NCBI RefSeq assembly: GCF_003314975.1
Contig: NZ_QNRF01000001.1
Location: 62,001-126,000 of the forward strand
Direction: 5' to 3'
From: Marinomonas aquiplantarum
Lineage (GTDB): Bacteria > Pseudomonadota > Gammaproteobacteria > Pseudomonadales > Marinomonadaceae
Length of the DNA: 64,000 nucleotides
How positions within the stretch are numbered: the stretch's first letter is position 1; the number at the start of each line of letters is the position of its first letter. Of this stretch, positions 1-8,435 are shown one piece after another. The translations under genes were made by a program, and so were the position numbers. Below the pieces are notes generated by a model that saw only the letters and a program-made list of their open reading frames with translations, did no database searches and had not been told where the DNA came from.

Positions 1-1554
1 AGCGTGACCCAAGAACATACGTCCACGACTCTGCAAGTTAAACAAAGCGTAAGCCGCTGTTTTACCAGTCAACATACTAACCAGTACACCGTTTTGACGG
101 CCAGTTACTTCACCGTCTTTAACAGGACCATAGTGATCGAAGACACTGGTCATGATACCGGAACCAGACGTCAGAGTTAGGAACAAACCACGGAAACCAA
201 TCAAGCCACGAGAAGGCACGATGAACTCAAGACGTACACGGCCCTTACCATCTGGCTCCATGTTCGTTAGTTCTGCTTTACGCAGACCAAGCTCTTCCAT
301 GATAGAACCTTGATGTTGCTCTTCAACGTCAATTACCACTTGCTCAAATGGTTCTTGGATTTGGCCATCAATTTCTTTTTTCACTACTTCTGGACGAGAT
401 ACGCCCATTTCGAAACCTTCACGACGCATGGTTTCAATCAATACAGATAAGTGCAATTCACCACGACCCGATACGATGAACTTGTCAGGCGTATCGCCTT
501 GGTTCACACGCAGTGCCACGTTGTGGATAAGCTCTTGGTCTAGACGGTCTTTGATGTTACGTGTTGTAACGAACTTACCTTCTTTACCGGCAAATGGTGA
601 ATCGTTAACGATGAAGGTCATGCTAACGGTTGGCTCATCTACGGTTAGAGCAGGTAGAGACTCAACGCATGTAGGATCACACAAAGTATCAGAGATGCTT
701 AGACCATCAATACCAGTAATACATACAATGTCACCCGCGTAAGCTTGGTCAGTGTCGACACGTTGTAGACCATGGTAGCCCTTAACGTTTAGCACTTTAC
801 CTTTGCGCTCTTTACCATCAGCCGATTTCACAACGACTTGCTGGTTAGGAGACAAACTACCACGAGTAATACGGCCCACACCGATAACACCAACGTAGCT
901 ATCGTAATCCAATGCTGATACCTGCATTTGGAACGTGCCTTCTGGGTCAACATCAGGAACAGGTACACTGTCGACGATCATTTGGTAAAGCGGTGTCATG
1001 TCTTCTGCCATTTGCTCTGGATCATTACCAGAAATACCATTGATAGCAGAAGCATAAATTACAGGGAAATCAAGTTGCTCTTCAGATGCACCAAGACTGT
1101 CAAATAGATCAAATACTTGATCCATTACCCAATCAGGACGAGCACCTGGGCGGTCAATCTTGTTGATAACAACGATTGGACGTAAACCACGCTCAAATGC
1201 TTTAGATGTTACGAAGCGCGTTTGTGGCATTGGACCATCAACCGCATCAACCAACAACAATACAGAGTCAACCATAGACAATACGCGCTCTACTTCACCA
1301 CCGAAGTCAGCGTGTCCAGGTGTGTCTACGATATTGATACGGTAGTCGTTCCATTTAATCGCTGTGTTTTTCGCCAAGATGGTAATACCACGTTCTTTTT
1401 CTTGATCGTTGGAGTCCATGATGCGCTCTGCACCTTCGTCTTTACGATCAAGTGTTCCTGACTGGCTTAATAGCTGGTCAACTAGTGTTGTTTTACCATG
1501 GTCAACGTGAGCTATAATAGCGACGTTACGTAACTTACTAATATCAATAGACAT
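1..1554 (-). CDS. typA: GTP-binding protein TypA/BipA (3' end cut off by window edge)
   Basis: Translational GTPase of the EF-G/LepA superfamily that binds the ribosome and supports 50S assembly and stress or cold adaptation. 518 codons are visible; the family is about 600-610 residues, so roughly the last 90 lie outside the window. Visible motifs are G1 AHVDHGKT (residues 15-22), the switch II/G3 segment [15 protein letters not shown]4 NKID, then the EF-Tu domain 2-like barrel and the conserved TypA stretch with [10 protein letters not shown] and [10 protein letters not shown]. The ATG at 1554 is the only start giving the canonical N-terminus. It stands alone, with about 285 bp of non-coding DNA upstream before the pectin genes. 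Identification is secure; the truncation is only due to the window edge. Confidence 0.97.
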   Translation of the reverse strand, partial: MSIDISKLRNVAIIAHVDHGKTTLVDQLLSQSGTLDRKDEGAERIMDSNDQEKERGITILAKNTAIKWNDYRINIVDTPGHADFGGEVERVLSMVDSVLLLVDAVDGPMPQTRFVTSKAFERGLRPIVVINKIDRPGARPDWVMDQVFDLFDSLGASEEQLDFPVIYASAINGISGNDPEQMAEDMTPLYQMIVDSVPVPDVDPEGTFQMQVSALDYDSYVGVIGVGRITRGSLSPNQQVVVKSADGKERKGKVLNVKGYHGLQRVDTDQAYAGDIVCITGIDGLSISDTLCDPTCVESLPALTVDEPTVSMTFIVNDSPFAGKEGKFVTTRNIKDRLDQELIHNVALRVNQGDTPDKFIVSGRGELHLSVLIETMRREGFEMGVSRPEVVKKEIDGQIQEPFEQVVIDVEEQHQGSIMEELGLRKAELTNMEPDGKGRVRLEFIVPSRGLIGFRGLFLTLTSGSGIMTSVFDHYGPVKDGEVTGRQNGVLVSMLTGKTAAYALFNLQSRGRMFLGHA

Positions 1555-1839
1555 TTTATTTCTCTGTAATAAGCGAGGCTCAAATTAAGTGTCGCATTCC
1601 GCCCTTGCGAAACAGACTTTTAAGCACATCGGATCTAGATATGGGACAAAATTCGCGCAATTGTACCCTTATATTTGTTAAGTTCCCATTAAACTACACA
1701 AATAAATTCTATTTTCATGAATTTGCGGTTATTTAAAAGACATTCGAATCACGACCTTTGACAAGGAAATGGAACAGAGAAAATTGCACAGAGTTTGATC
1801 AAGCTAACTATTGAAGTGAACGGATTCAGGTAAGCACTT

Positions 1840-2922
1840 CTACAGACGTGATAACTCAGAAGGCGATTTAAACGACAACCCCCACTCCCCAAGAACCTCC
1901 TCACGTAATGCCGGCACCAAATCCTGACCTAAACCGGCGAAACTCTCTGCTTTGGGCCACACACCTTTATAGCCAGAATGCAGCGCGCCAACGCCATCAT
2001 TACGCCACTCATAAAAGCGGGCATCTTTATCAGGTTCAAAAAATCGCTTAGTGCCATCTTTTGCCAAACCGTGCATTTTATCCCAGCCATAAATATGCTC
2101 CCCCAGTTTACATTCTATGTACAAGGCAACACCGATGGCCTCAGGGTCTGCATAACGACCATCTGAAAATGTCTTGGTTGGGTGCCAAGGTCGCCCCAAG
2201 GCATAGTTTTGAACCTCAACACCTGACTTAAAATCAATATTTTCACGATAAATACTACACCGTAAAAAAACAAACCCATACTGTCTATAGCGATTCGTAC
2301 TAGGGGCTGCCACATACCCAAGCACCTTACTTTTCGAGGGATACACCTTACACAGCAACTCACAGGACTCCAACAACACACAACCGGAGCCAAACACAAA
2401 ATCAATGTTGCCTTTTATCTGACAAGACCTTAGGTAACCTCTACCACCTTGCGCACAAAAGGTATCTTGATAGCTGTCTAAACAGACATCCTCTAAGAAA
2501 ATTTGATCACTACGTTCATTCATCAGTAAAGCGACAGCTTGAGAGTGTTGCTGCTTGCTTGGGTCGTGATCTGGCTTTCTTAGGTTCTCAAGATAGTCCC
2601 ATTGATTAGCAATCGTAAGCTGTCTTAAGGTGACATTAACGGCATCAATCTCAACAATTCGACTGCCAAGAGTGCTCGCTAACTGACCCGCCTCTTTCAA
2701 CATACCTGCGCAAACGGCACCACAAAGCACCACTTCAGAACGCCCTGCGCCAACGATTTCCAAGTTGTCTCGAGTGATGTAAATGCACTCTTGATAATGG
2801 CCTGGCGAGAGATAAATTCGATAATAGGATTCATCCTTCGGTGCGGCCTCCAATGCTGCCTGTATACTAGAAAAAGTTCCTTCTTCCCCCTGCAAAGACA
2901 CCAATGCATCAAAGATCTGCAT
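1840..2922 (-). CDS. Pectinesterase family protein (CE8), apparently cytoplasmic
   Basis: Carbohydrate esterase family 8 right-handed beta-helix, expected to remove methyl esters from (oligo)galacturonate. With the start at 2922 it has 360 residues. The CE8 signature residues are present: QDT with D153, GNIDFVFG with D174 as probable nucleophile, and LGRPW with R244 and W246. An upstream in-frame ATG at 2979 would add a hydrophobic stretch resembling a signal peptide, but that ATG lies inside a terminator hairpin. A GAGGAG ribosome site sits 7 nt before the ATG at 2922, so the shorter protein is preferred. It then has no export signal, unlike most bacterial pectin methylesterases, and may act on imported oligomers. 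It lies downstream of kdgF-dhuI on the same strand. Substrate is inferred from family and neighbours. Confidence 0.88.
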   Translation of the reverse strand: MQIFDALVSLQGEEGTFSSIQAALEAAPKDESYYRIYLSPGHYQECIYITRDNLEIVGAGRSEVVLCGAVCAGMLKEAGQLASTLGSRIVEIDAVNVTLRQLTIANQWDYLENLRKPDHDPSKQQHSQAVALLMNERSDQIFLEDVCLDSYQDTFCAQGGRGYLRSCQIKGNIDFVFGSGCVLLESCELLCKVYPSKSKVLGYVAAPSTNRYRQYGFVFLRCSIYRENIDFKSGVEVQNYALGRPWHPTKTFSDGRYADPEAIGVALYIECKLGEHIYGWDKMHGLAKDGTKRFFEPDKDARFYEWRNDGVGALHSGYKGVWPKAESFAGLGQDLVPALREEVLGEWGLSFKSPSELSRL

Positions 2923-2963
2923 TCTCATACTCCTCAGCCATACAAACAGACCGCGCAACCAAT

Positions 2964-2993
2964 AAAAAAGGAAGACCATGTCTTCCTTTTTTG
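2964..2993 (-). terminator. Rho-independent terminator/attenuator between the isomerase and pectinesterase genes
   Basis: A 12-bp perfect stem (AAAAAAGGAAGA / TCTTCCTTTTTT) with a 5-nt loop ends in a T-run on the minus strand. It lies in the gap between the isomerase stop (3033) and the pectinesterase start (2922). It should lower read-through into the pectinesterase gene. Confidence 0.75.
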
Positions 2994-3032
2994 TTTTTCA
3001 CAACACAACCAACAAATAGCCACACCGAGAAA

Positions 3033-3671
3033 TTAATCCAACAGCGAACGCACGTAAGCTTCAATCTCAGGGCTCTGACCATTTTCAAACAAACACGCCT
3101 GGAAACGCACGCCCGTCACTGCGGATTTTACCAACTCTTGGTCCATGGCTTTTAGCGTGTCTAGGTAGTTATCCTTCATGGTAGCGGCTTTGACTTGATT
3201 TAAGATGGCTGCGTTACGAACCTGTGGCTCTTTACGCTCAACCGGATAGCCTTCACCACGCGGACCCGTAAAGGCTTTTTCGAAGATATATCGCGCATTC
3301 AATTCCGCCGCCCAACCAAAACCTTTCGCAAAAGCCATGGCAATGGCATTTCCATTATTAATTTGATTAAACAAAAAGGCGTCAGAAGGCTCCAAACAAT
3401 AACCGCAAACCACACCTGGATGAGCATTTAGAGACATCATTGCCCCTTGCCCAGTACCACACCCTGACACCACAAAATCGACCGCTTTCGCATTGAGCAA
3501 AATACTGGCCATAATCCCCAGATGAATATAGGTTAAGTGATGGTCGTTTTCGTCACTCATACCAACATTGTAAACATCATGATTAAGCGGCTCCGCGACT
3601 TCGCTAAGCTGCTGTAAAATAGTGGCATTTTTGCCTGCTTGACTGTTTTCCATCATCAGCGCGATTTTCAT
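3033..3671 (-). CDS. RpiB/LacA/LacB-fold sugar isomerase, probable DhuI-type ketouronate isomerase
   Basis: 212-residue protein of the RpiB/LacAB isomerase family. The start at 3671 (MKIALMMENSQ) follows the kdgF stop by one base, and the family-typical N-terminus begins exactly there. Visible features are the SGCGTGQGAMM loop (the family's Cys-containing catalytic loop, near residue 73) and the NGNAIAMAFAKGFGW segment. Its length and recalled sequence resemble streptococcal DhuI, which isomerises 4-deoxy-L-threo-5-hexosulose-uronate to the 2,5-diketo acid in glycosaminoglycan catabolism. Beside kdgF, kdgR and ogl it would do the job usually done by KduI in pectin catabolism. No kduI or kduD is in the window. 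The family call is solid; the substrate is inferred from context. Alternatives are ribose-5-phosphate or another sugar-phosphate isomerase. Confidence 0.8.
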   Translation of the reverse strand: MKIALMMENSQAGKNATILQQLSEVAEPLNHDVYNVGMSDENDHHLTYIHLGIMASILLNAKAVDFVVSGCGTGQGAMMSLNAHPGVVCGYCLEPSDAFLFNQINNGNAIAMAFAKGFGWAAELNARYIFEKAFTGPRGEGYPVERKEPQVRNAAILNQVKAATMKDNYLDTLKAMDQELVKSAVTGVRFQACLFENGQSPEIEAYVRSLLD

Positions 3672-3672
3672 A

Positions 3673-4029
3673 TTAAGCATCCTGTTTTTGATAATAAGAT
3701 TCTTCCAACCCAACAAAGTCTTTGCGCATTGGCGTGAAATTATCCAATAACACACCAGGCTCTAAGCACACACAACCGTGCATAACATTAGGCTCTTTGT
3801 AGAGCGTATCGCCTTGGCTAACAATTCGTGTTTCATCACCAATGGTAAATTCAAATTTACCTGACAAAACATAGGTAAGTTGTTCATGAGGGTGATTGTG
3901 CAATGGACCTACCGCTCCTTTTTCAAAATGCACCTCAACGGTCATGATGTTATCGGAATAGGCCATGATTTTGCGAGAAACCCCATCACCGAGATCTTCC
4001 AACGGGACCTGATCATTGTAAATAAACAT
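3673..4029 (-). CDS. kdgF: Cupin protein KdgF, unsaturated uronate linearisation
   Basis: 118-residue single-domain cupin. KdgF proteins speed conversion of 4,5-unsaturated galacturonate (and the alginate-derived equivalent) to the open-chain ketouronate, between oligogalacturonate lyase and the isomerase. The cupin metal motif is visible as GAVGPLHNHPHEQ (H44, H46, Q50) with a second-motif H84. D96 and R102 near the C-terminus match positions that I recall as functionally important in the Yersinia enzyme. The gene starts a unit with the isomerase 1 nt downstream. A KdgR-box-like site lies about 75 bp upstream, so repression by KdgR is likely. Confidence 0.93.
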   Translation of the reverse strand: MFIYNDQVPLEDLGDGVSRKIMAYSDNIMTVEVHFEKGAVGPLHNHPHEQLTYVLSGKFEFTIGDETRIVSQGDTLYKEPNVMHGCVCLEPGVLLDNFTPMRKDFVGLEESYYQKQDA

Positions 4030-4100
4030 AGGTTAACTCTTAGTATTCTTGTTTTAGACATTAACACTATAGCAGCCAAACAAAACAATACTCAACATTT

Positions 4101-4120
4101 TATGAAAAGCTGTTTTGATA
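4101..4120 (-). promoter_or_regulatory. Candidate KdgR operator upstream of kdgF
   Basis: Reads CAAA-N6-TTTCAT on the minus strand (GAAA-N6-TTTGA on plus), matching the classical GAAA-N6-TTTCA KdgR box except at one half-site base. It lies 72-91 bp before the kdgF start. This is pattern-based only. Confidence 0.5.
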
Positions 4121-4192
4121 AATTGAAATTTTAAGCATTAAGGTGGGATAAATAGATCGGTGGAAGACTTCTTTTCAGGCAAATTCTAGGCA

Positions 4193-4222
4193 AAAAAATA
4201 GAGGCCAAAGCCTCTATTTTTA
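4193..4222 (-). terminator. Rho-independent terminator of kdgR
   Basis: Perfect stem AAAAATAGAGGC / GCCTCTATTTTT with a 4-nt CAAA loop just past the kdgR stop (4248). It separates kdgR from the kdgF unit, so the two are transcribed independently. Confidence 0.85.
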
Positions 4223-4247
4223 TTCATTATCTCAAACTGGTTAAGTA

Positions 4248-5036
4248 CTAGGACTTAACATCGCCTAACTTTTCAGAAATGTCAGCAGCCGCTTCTTTTA
4301 ATAAGTTTGTGTAGGTATCGAACTTCTCTTGAGTGTAACGCAAAGAAGGAAAAGACAAACTTAAACCGGCAACAACATTCCCCAAACGATCATAAATAGG
4401 GGCAGCGATGCAGCGCAAGCCTTCTTCTTGCTCTTCGTTATCGACTCCATAACCCTGCTGTTTGACTAAGGTTAGCTCTTCCAGCAATGCGTCAATATTT
4501 GGATGCGTACGAGCGGTTGAAGGCGTAAATTCCGTCTCTCTCAAGACTTCTCGTACATACTCTTCTGAACGCTCCGCCAATAACACTTTACCTATCGCCG
4601 TAGAGTAAAGAGGGTTACGACCACCAATGCGAGATTGCATGCGTAAATTATACTGAGCATCTACCTTGTAGATGTAGATAATGCCATCACCATCACGAAT
4701 CCCAAGGTGCAAAGCTTCCTTAGTCAATTCGCCAATGCGATTCATGTGCGGCTCAGCCAAGGAAACCAAATCAACGTAATCTAACGCCTTGGAACTTGTT
4801 TCAAACAGTTTAAGGGTTAATGAATAGCGATCATCCTCACCTTCCTGACTAACATAACCAAGCATCTTCATGGTCTGTAGAAAGCGATACACAGTGCTTT
4901 TGGAAGTCATTACTTTTTGCGATAACTCTGTCACACCTGAAGCTTTCTTTTCAGATAAGGCATTTAAAATTGCAAACACCTTCATAACAGAGGAAACAGG
5001 TTCAATTTGCTGATTGTTGTTTTCTTCGTTTGCCAT
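4248..5036 (-). CDS. kdgR: IclR-family pectin-catabolism repressor KdgR
   Basis: 262-residue IclR-type regulator with an N-terminal winged HTH (about residues 15-70, with TSKSTVYRFLQTMK as recognition region) and a C-terminal IclR effector domain (about 85-255). The segments SVMKVFAILNAL, NPLYSTAIGKVLLA and DNEEQEEGLRCIA agree closely with my recollection of enterobacterial KdgR, which is released from DNA by 2-keto-3-deoxygluconate. The neighbours ogl, kdgF and an RpiB-type isomerase are all expected KdgR targets. A KdgR-like box lies just upstream of its own start, suggesting autoregulation. It is divergent from ogl. Confidence 0.94.
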   Translation of the reverse strand: MANEENNNQQIEPVSSVMKVFAILNALSEKKASGVTELSQKVMTSKSTVYRFLQTMKMLGYVSQEGEDDRYSLTLKLFETSSKALDYVDLVSLAEPHMNRIGELTKEALHLGIRDGDGIIYIYKVDAQYNLRMQSRIGGRNPLYSTAIGKVLLAERSEEYVREVLRETEFTPSTARTHPNIDALLEELTLVKQQGYGVDNEEQEEGLRCIAAPIYDRLGNVVAGLSLSFPSLRYTQEKFDTYTNLLKEAAADISEKLGDVKS

Positions 5037-5053
5037 AAGTTAGTTTCATTTTT

Positions 5054-5072
5054 ATTGAAATAGAATTTTATC
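5054..5072. promoter_or_regulatory. Candidate KdgR operator before kdgR
   Basis: ATTGAAA-N6-TTTAT matches the KdgR box in its left half and the first three bases of the right half. It ends about 18 bp upstream of the kdgR start, a position suited to autorepression. It overlaps a TTTCA-N7-TGAAA inverted repeat (5044-5060). Confidence 0.4.
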
Positions 5073-5170
5073 AGTATAGTAGAAAATTTCTCATAGATAC
5101 ATCCCATCGCCTTGTCTTTCCATTTACCACCTCTGACACCAAGGTATTTTTGAGTGCTCCCAATAAAAAC

Positions 5171-5195
5171 AAAAAAGAAACGGCTTTTTATTTTT
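5171..5195 (+). promoter_or_regulatory. Candidate KdgR operator before ogl
   Basis: AAAGAAA-N6-TTTATTTTT at 5174-5195 matches the GAAA-N6-TTTCA box in its left half and spacing. It abuts the putative ogl -35 hexamer. A wider CAATAAAAA/TTTTTATTG inverted repeat (5161-5199) encloses it. Confidence 0.5.
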
Positions 5196-5196
5196 A

Positions 5197-5226
5197 TTGA
5201 CTGCATATTGCTATTTTGTCTATCCT
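5197..5226 (+). promoter_or_regulatory. Putative sigma70 promoter of ogl
   Basis: TTGACT (5197-5202) and TATCCT (5221-5226) are 18 bp apart, about 57 bp before the ogl start, and lie directly beside the candidate KdgR box. Confidence 0.5.
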
Positions 5227-5282
5227 TGATTCTATTGAGACCAGAATACTGACAGAACGAAACAACAATAAGAGAGGGATTC

Positions 5283-6434
5283 ATGTCACTCGGCCATCGA
5301 CGATCTTTGCCATTTAAGCATTTTAAAGATGCCCAAACCGGCTCTAGTATTATTCAGCTAACCCCTGATAATGCAGTGTGTAACCGTAATTACTTCTATC
5401 AGAAATGTTTTACCAATGATGGTAATAAATTATTGCTTGCCGCTGATTTTGACCAGCACCGCAATTACCATCTCGTCGACTTAGAAGAAGAGACAACACT
5501 TCAGTTAACCGAAGGCGCTGGCGATAACGTATTTGGTGGCTTTCTCACTACCCAAGACGATGCCCTCATTTTCGTCAAACACAATAAACAACTGATTCGC
5601 GTCGACCTTAATACTCAAGAACACAGCGTGCTTTATGAGGTCCCTAAAGGCTGGGTCGGGTACGGCACCTGGGTACCAAATACAGATTGCACAAAAGTGG
5701 TCGGAATCGAAATTAAAGACAGTGATTACATGGCGTTAGACAGCTGGGAAAAATTTGCACAGCTATATCACCAAAACCCACGCTGCCGATTGATTTCCAT
5801 TGACTTGAAAAGCGGTAAACGAAGTGTGGTATTTGAAGACAATATTTGGCTTGGACACCCTCTGTATCGCCCACATGATGACAACACTATCGCTTTTTGC
5901 CATGAAGGCCCACACGATCTTGTCGAGACTCGCATGTGGATGGTAAATGAAAACGGCGATCATGTGCGCAAAGTCTACGAGCAAGACCAAAATGAGTCCT
6001 GCACACACGAATTTTTCGTTCCAGATGGCTCTAAAATGATGTTCGTCTCTTATCGTCCGAACAGCCACCAGCGTGAGCTTTGCTCAGTAAATGCGGACAA
6101 TTTAAGTTTTACGGTAGAAAGTGAAATGCCTGCCTGCAGCCACTTAATGAGCAATTATGATGGCAGCTTGGTGGTTGGCGACGGTTCCGGCACGCCGGTC
6201 GATGTGACAGACACATCAAGCCACCGTATCGACAATGACCCAAACTTATATGTGATTGATTTACATAAAAATAGCATCACAGCCATTGCGGAGCACAAAA
6301 CAAGCTGGGCGGTTTTGGAAGGTGATCGTCAAGTGAACCACCCACACCCTTCATTCACACCAGACGATCAGTCCGTGCTATTCGGCTCAGACAGAAATGG
6401 CTCTCCTGCCGTTTACCTTGCTTCCATTAATTAA
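5283..6434 (+). CDS. ogl: Oligogalacturonate lyase (PL22)
   Basis: 383-residue seven-bladed beta-propeller lyase that cleaves short oligogalacturonides (saturated and unsaturated) to monomers in the cytoplasm by beta-elimination. No signal peptide is present. Residues recalled as catalytic or metal-binding in the Yersinia enzyme occur at identical numbers: R217, H242, H287, Q350, H353 and H355 (the last three within RQVNHPHPSF). Length matches the family (about 385-390). The product is the substrate of KdgF. The gene is divergent from kdgR, has a promoter with an adjacent KdgR-like box, and ends at a strong terminator. Confidence 0.95.
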   Translation: MSLGHRRSLPFKHFKDAQTGSSIIQLTPDNAVCNRNYFYQKCFTNDGNKLLLAADFDQHRNYHLVDLEEETTLQLTEGAGDNVFGGFLTTQDDALIFVKHNKQLIRVDLNTQEHSVLYEVPKGWVGYGTWVPNTDCTKVVGIEIKDSDYMALDSWEKFAQLYHQNPRCRLISIDLKSGKRSVVFEDNIWLGHPLYRPHDDNTIAFCHEGPHDLVETRMWMVNENGDHVRKVYEQDQNESCTHEFFVPDGSKMMFVSYRPNSHQRELCSVNADNLSFTVESEMPACSHLMSNYDGSLVVGDGSGTPVDVTDTSSHRIDNDPNLYVIDLHKNSITAIAEHKTSWAVLEGDRQVNHPHPSFTPDDQSVLFGSDRNGSPAVYLASIN

Positions 6435-6456
6435 GTATTGCTCTCTGTACGAGTTT

Positions 6457-6486
6457 GCCCAGTTGCCTAGCAACTGGGCTTTTTTA
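6457..6486. terminator. Terminator between convergent ogl and glmS
   Basis: Stem GCCCAGTTG / CAACTGGGC, loop CCTAG, T-run on the plus strand, directly after ogl and touching the glmS stop. The T-run favours the plus strand; function for glmS is less certain. Confidence 0.88.
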
Positions 6487-8313
6487 TTACTCAACCGTAA
6501 CGGATTTTGCGAGATTTCGCGGCTGGTCCACATCCGTCCCTTTCACTACCGCAACGTGGTATGACAACAGCTGCAACGGAATGGTGTGAACAATAGGCTC
6601 TAGAATGGCTTCCACTTTCGGCACCTCAGAGAAGGTGACATTCTCTTCATTATGAAGGTCTGTATCTCGGTCCGCGAAAACGAAAAGCTCACCACCACGT
6701 GCTGCCACTTCTTGCAGGTTGGATTTGATTTTATCCAACATGTCATTATGCGGCACTAAGGTAATGATTGGCATGTCTTCATCCACAAGCGCCAATGGCC
6801 CATGCTTTAGCTCTCCTGCTGGATACGCTTCCGCATGGATGTAAGAAATCTCTTTTAATTTCAACGAGCCTTCTAAGGCAATAGGGAACATAGCGCCACG
6901 CCCTAAGAAAAGCGCATTGTGCTTATTGGCGAATTTATCGGCAATCTGCTTGATGTGCGCATCTTGCTGCAAAGCATCGTTTACATGAGCAGGCAAAGAG
7001 CGCATGGCCTGTACCAAAGCTTTTTCTTTTTCGGCACTTAACCCGTTTTCCACTGCAATCGCTACACTGGTAATCAGCAAGGCGGTCAGCTGTGTCGTAA
7101 AGGCTTTAGTGGAAGCCACACCGATTTCCGTACCGGCATTAGTCAACAAGGTCAAAGCAGATTCACGTACCAAGGTACTGGATGGCACGTTACAAATGGC
7201 TAAAGTAGTCAGATAATCTAGCTCTTTAGCCATACGTAGCGCCGCCAAGGTATCCGCGGTTTCACCCGACTGAGACAAGGTCAAAAACAAGGTGTTTTTT
7301 GGCACCGCTACTTTGCGGTAACGATATTCACTGGCTACTTCCACACTGCAAGGTAAGCCAGCCAAGTCTTCAATCCAATATTTTGCCACCATACCTGCGT
7401 GATAACTGGTACCACAGGCAACAATGTGAATGTTTTCGACTTTTTTGAGGAAGTCTGACTCAGCGCCAAAGCAGCTGGTCAGCACCTTAGAATCACTAAT
7501 ACGACCTTCCAAACACGCACTGATCACATTCGGCTGCTCGTAGATTTCCTTCATCATATAATGACGGAATTCACCTTTATCCGTAGCATCAACATTGTGG
7601 TTAAAAACGCTCACTGGTCGTTCTTGAACGTCACCTTTGACATCATAAATGATCACCTCATCACGCGACACTTCCGCCACATCCCCTTCTTCCAAGAAGA
7701 TAAATTGATCTGTGACGTGCAACAACGCCAACTGATCAGAGGCAATAAAGTTCTCTTCAATACCAACACCCACTACAAGTGGACTGCCTTTACGAGCGGC
7801 AATAAAACGTTCATTGTCGTCTTTTTGTACGACACCGATCGCAAAAGCCCCTTCTAAACGAGATAAGCTCACTTGCACGGCTTTCAACAAATCAGGCTGA
7901 GTTTTCAATGCATCGTGAATCAGATGAACAATGACTTCGGTATCCGTTTCCGATTTAAATTCATAACCCTTTTCTTTTAACTCACGGCGTAATGGTGCAT
8001 GATTTTCGATAATGCCATTATGAACCAGAGCGAGATCGTCGCCCGAGAAGTGCGGGTGAGCATTAGCTTCTGTTGGTTTACCGTGTGTCGCCCAACGGGT
8101 ATGAGCAATGCCCATTTTGCCGTCCAAAGGTTGTTCAGCAAATTTGTCTCGCAATGCCTGAACTTTACCGACCGCGCGATGTGAGTACACGCCTTCTTCA
8201 TTATTGATCGCCACACCAGACGAATCATAACCACGATATTCCAGTCGACTTAATCCTTCGATTAAGATTTTAGAGACATTACGACGTGCAATCGCACCCA
8301 CTATTCCGCACAT
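6487..8313 (-). CDS. glmS: Glutamine--fructose-6-phosphate aminotransferase (isomerizing)
   Basis: Makes glucosamine-6-phosphate from fructose-6-phosphate and glutamine, the first step to UDP-GlcNAc for peptidoglycan and LPS. 608 residues, as in E. coli (609). The chosen start puts the nucleophile Cys directly after Met (MCGIVGAIARR); a longer frame starting at 8373 would bury it and must be wrong. An N-terminal class II amidotransferase domain (about 1-240, with RWATHGKPTEANAHPH) is followed by two SIS sugar-isomerase domains, including the TLSQSGETADT sugar-binding loop, and the C-terminus ends LAKSVTVE. It lies 122 nt downstream of glmU on the same strand, with a perfect palindrome in the gap. 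Confidence 0.98.
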   Translation of the reverse strand: MCGIVGAIARRNVSKILIEGLSRLEYRGYDSSGVAINNEEGVYSHRAVGKVQALRDKFAEQPLDGKMGIAHTRWATHGKPTEANAHPHFSGDDLALVHNGIIENHAPLRRELKEKGYEFKSETDTEVIVHLIHDALKTQPDLLKAVQVSLSRLEGAFAIGVVQKDDNERFIAARKGSPLVVGVGIEENFIASDQLALLHVTDQFIFLEEGDVAEVSRDEVIIYDVKGDVQERPVSVFNHNVDATDKGEFRHYMMKEIYEQPNVISACLEGRISDSKVLTSCFGAESDFLKKVENIHIVACGTSYHAGMVAKYWIEDLAGLPCSVEVASEYRYRKVAVPKNTLFLTLSQSGETADTLAALRMAKELDYLTTLAICNVPSSTLVRESALTLLTNAGTEIGVASTKAFTTQLTALLITSVAIAVENGLSAEKEKALVQAMRSLPAHVNDALQQDAHIKQIADKFANKHNALFLGRGAMFPIALEGSLKLKEISYIHAEAYPAGELKHGPLALVDEDMPIITLVPHNDMLDKIKSNLQEVAARGGELFVFADRDTDLHNEENVTFSEVPKVEAILEPIVHTIPLQLLSYHVAVVKGTDVDQPRNLAKSVTVE

Positions 8314-8380
8314 ATTGAATCCTTTTGAGACAGACCGGCACTCGCGCCGATCTATCAATACTGTTTGTTTCAAGCTTTAT

Positions 8381-8402
8381 GTCATATGTTGCAACATATG
8401 AC
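8381..8402. promoter_or_regulatory. Perfect 22-bp palindrome between glmU and glmS
   Basis: Two 11-bp arms, GTCATATGTTG and its exact complement, meet without a spacer. The site is 68-89 bp upstream of the glmS start. No regulator gene lies beside it. It resembles an operator for a dimeric repressor rather than an RNA hairpin (no loop, no T-run). The identity of the regulator is unknown. Confidence 0.6.
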
Positions 8403-8435
8403 GACATGTATAGGTATTATTTTGGGTTCTAACCG

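Noticed and set aside
2923-2979. N-terminal extension of the pectinesterase that looks like a signal peptide
   Set aside because: The upstream ATG lies in a terminator stem with no ribosome site, while a strong GAGGAG serves the internal ATG.
5044-5060. TTTCA-N7-TGAAA inverted repeat before kdgR as the KdgR site
   Set aside because: The half-sites point the wrong way relative to the GAAA-N6-TTTC box; the overlapping GAAA-N6-TTTAT at 5057 fits better.
4982-5284. 100-residue frame on the minus strand covering the kdgR leader and ogl promoter
   Set aside because: Overlaps the kdgR start in another frame and runs through regulatory DNA; no ribosome site or family.
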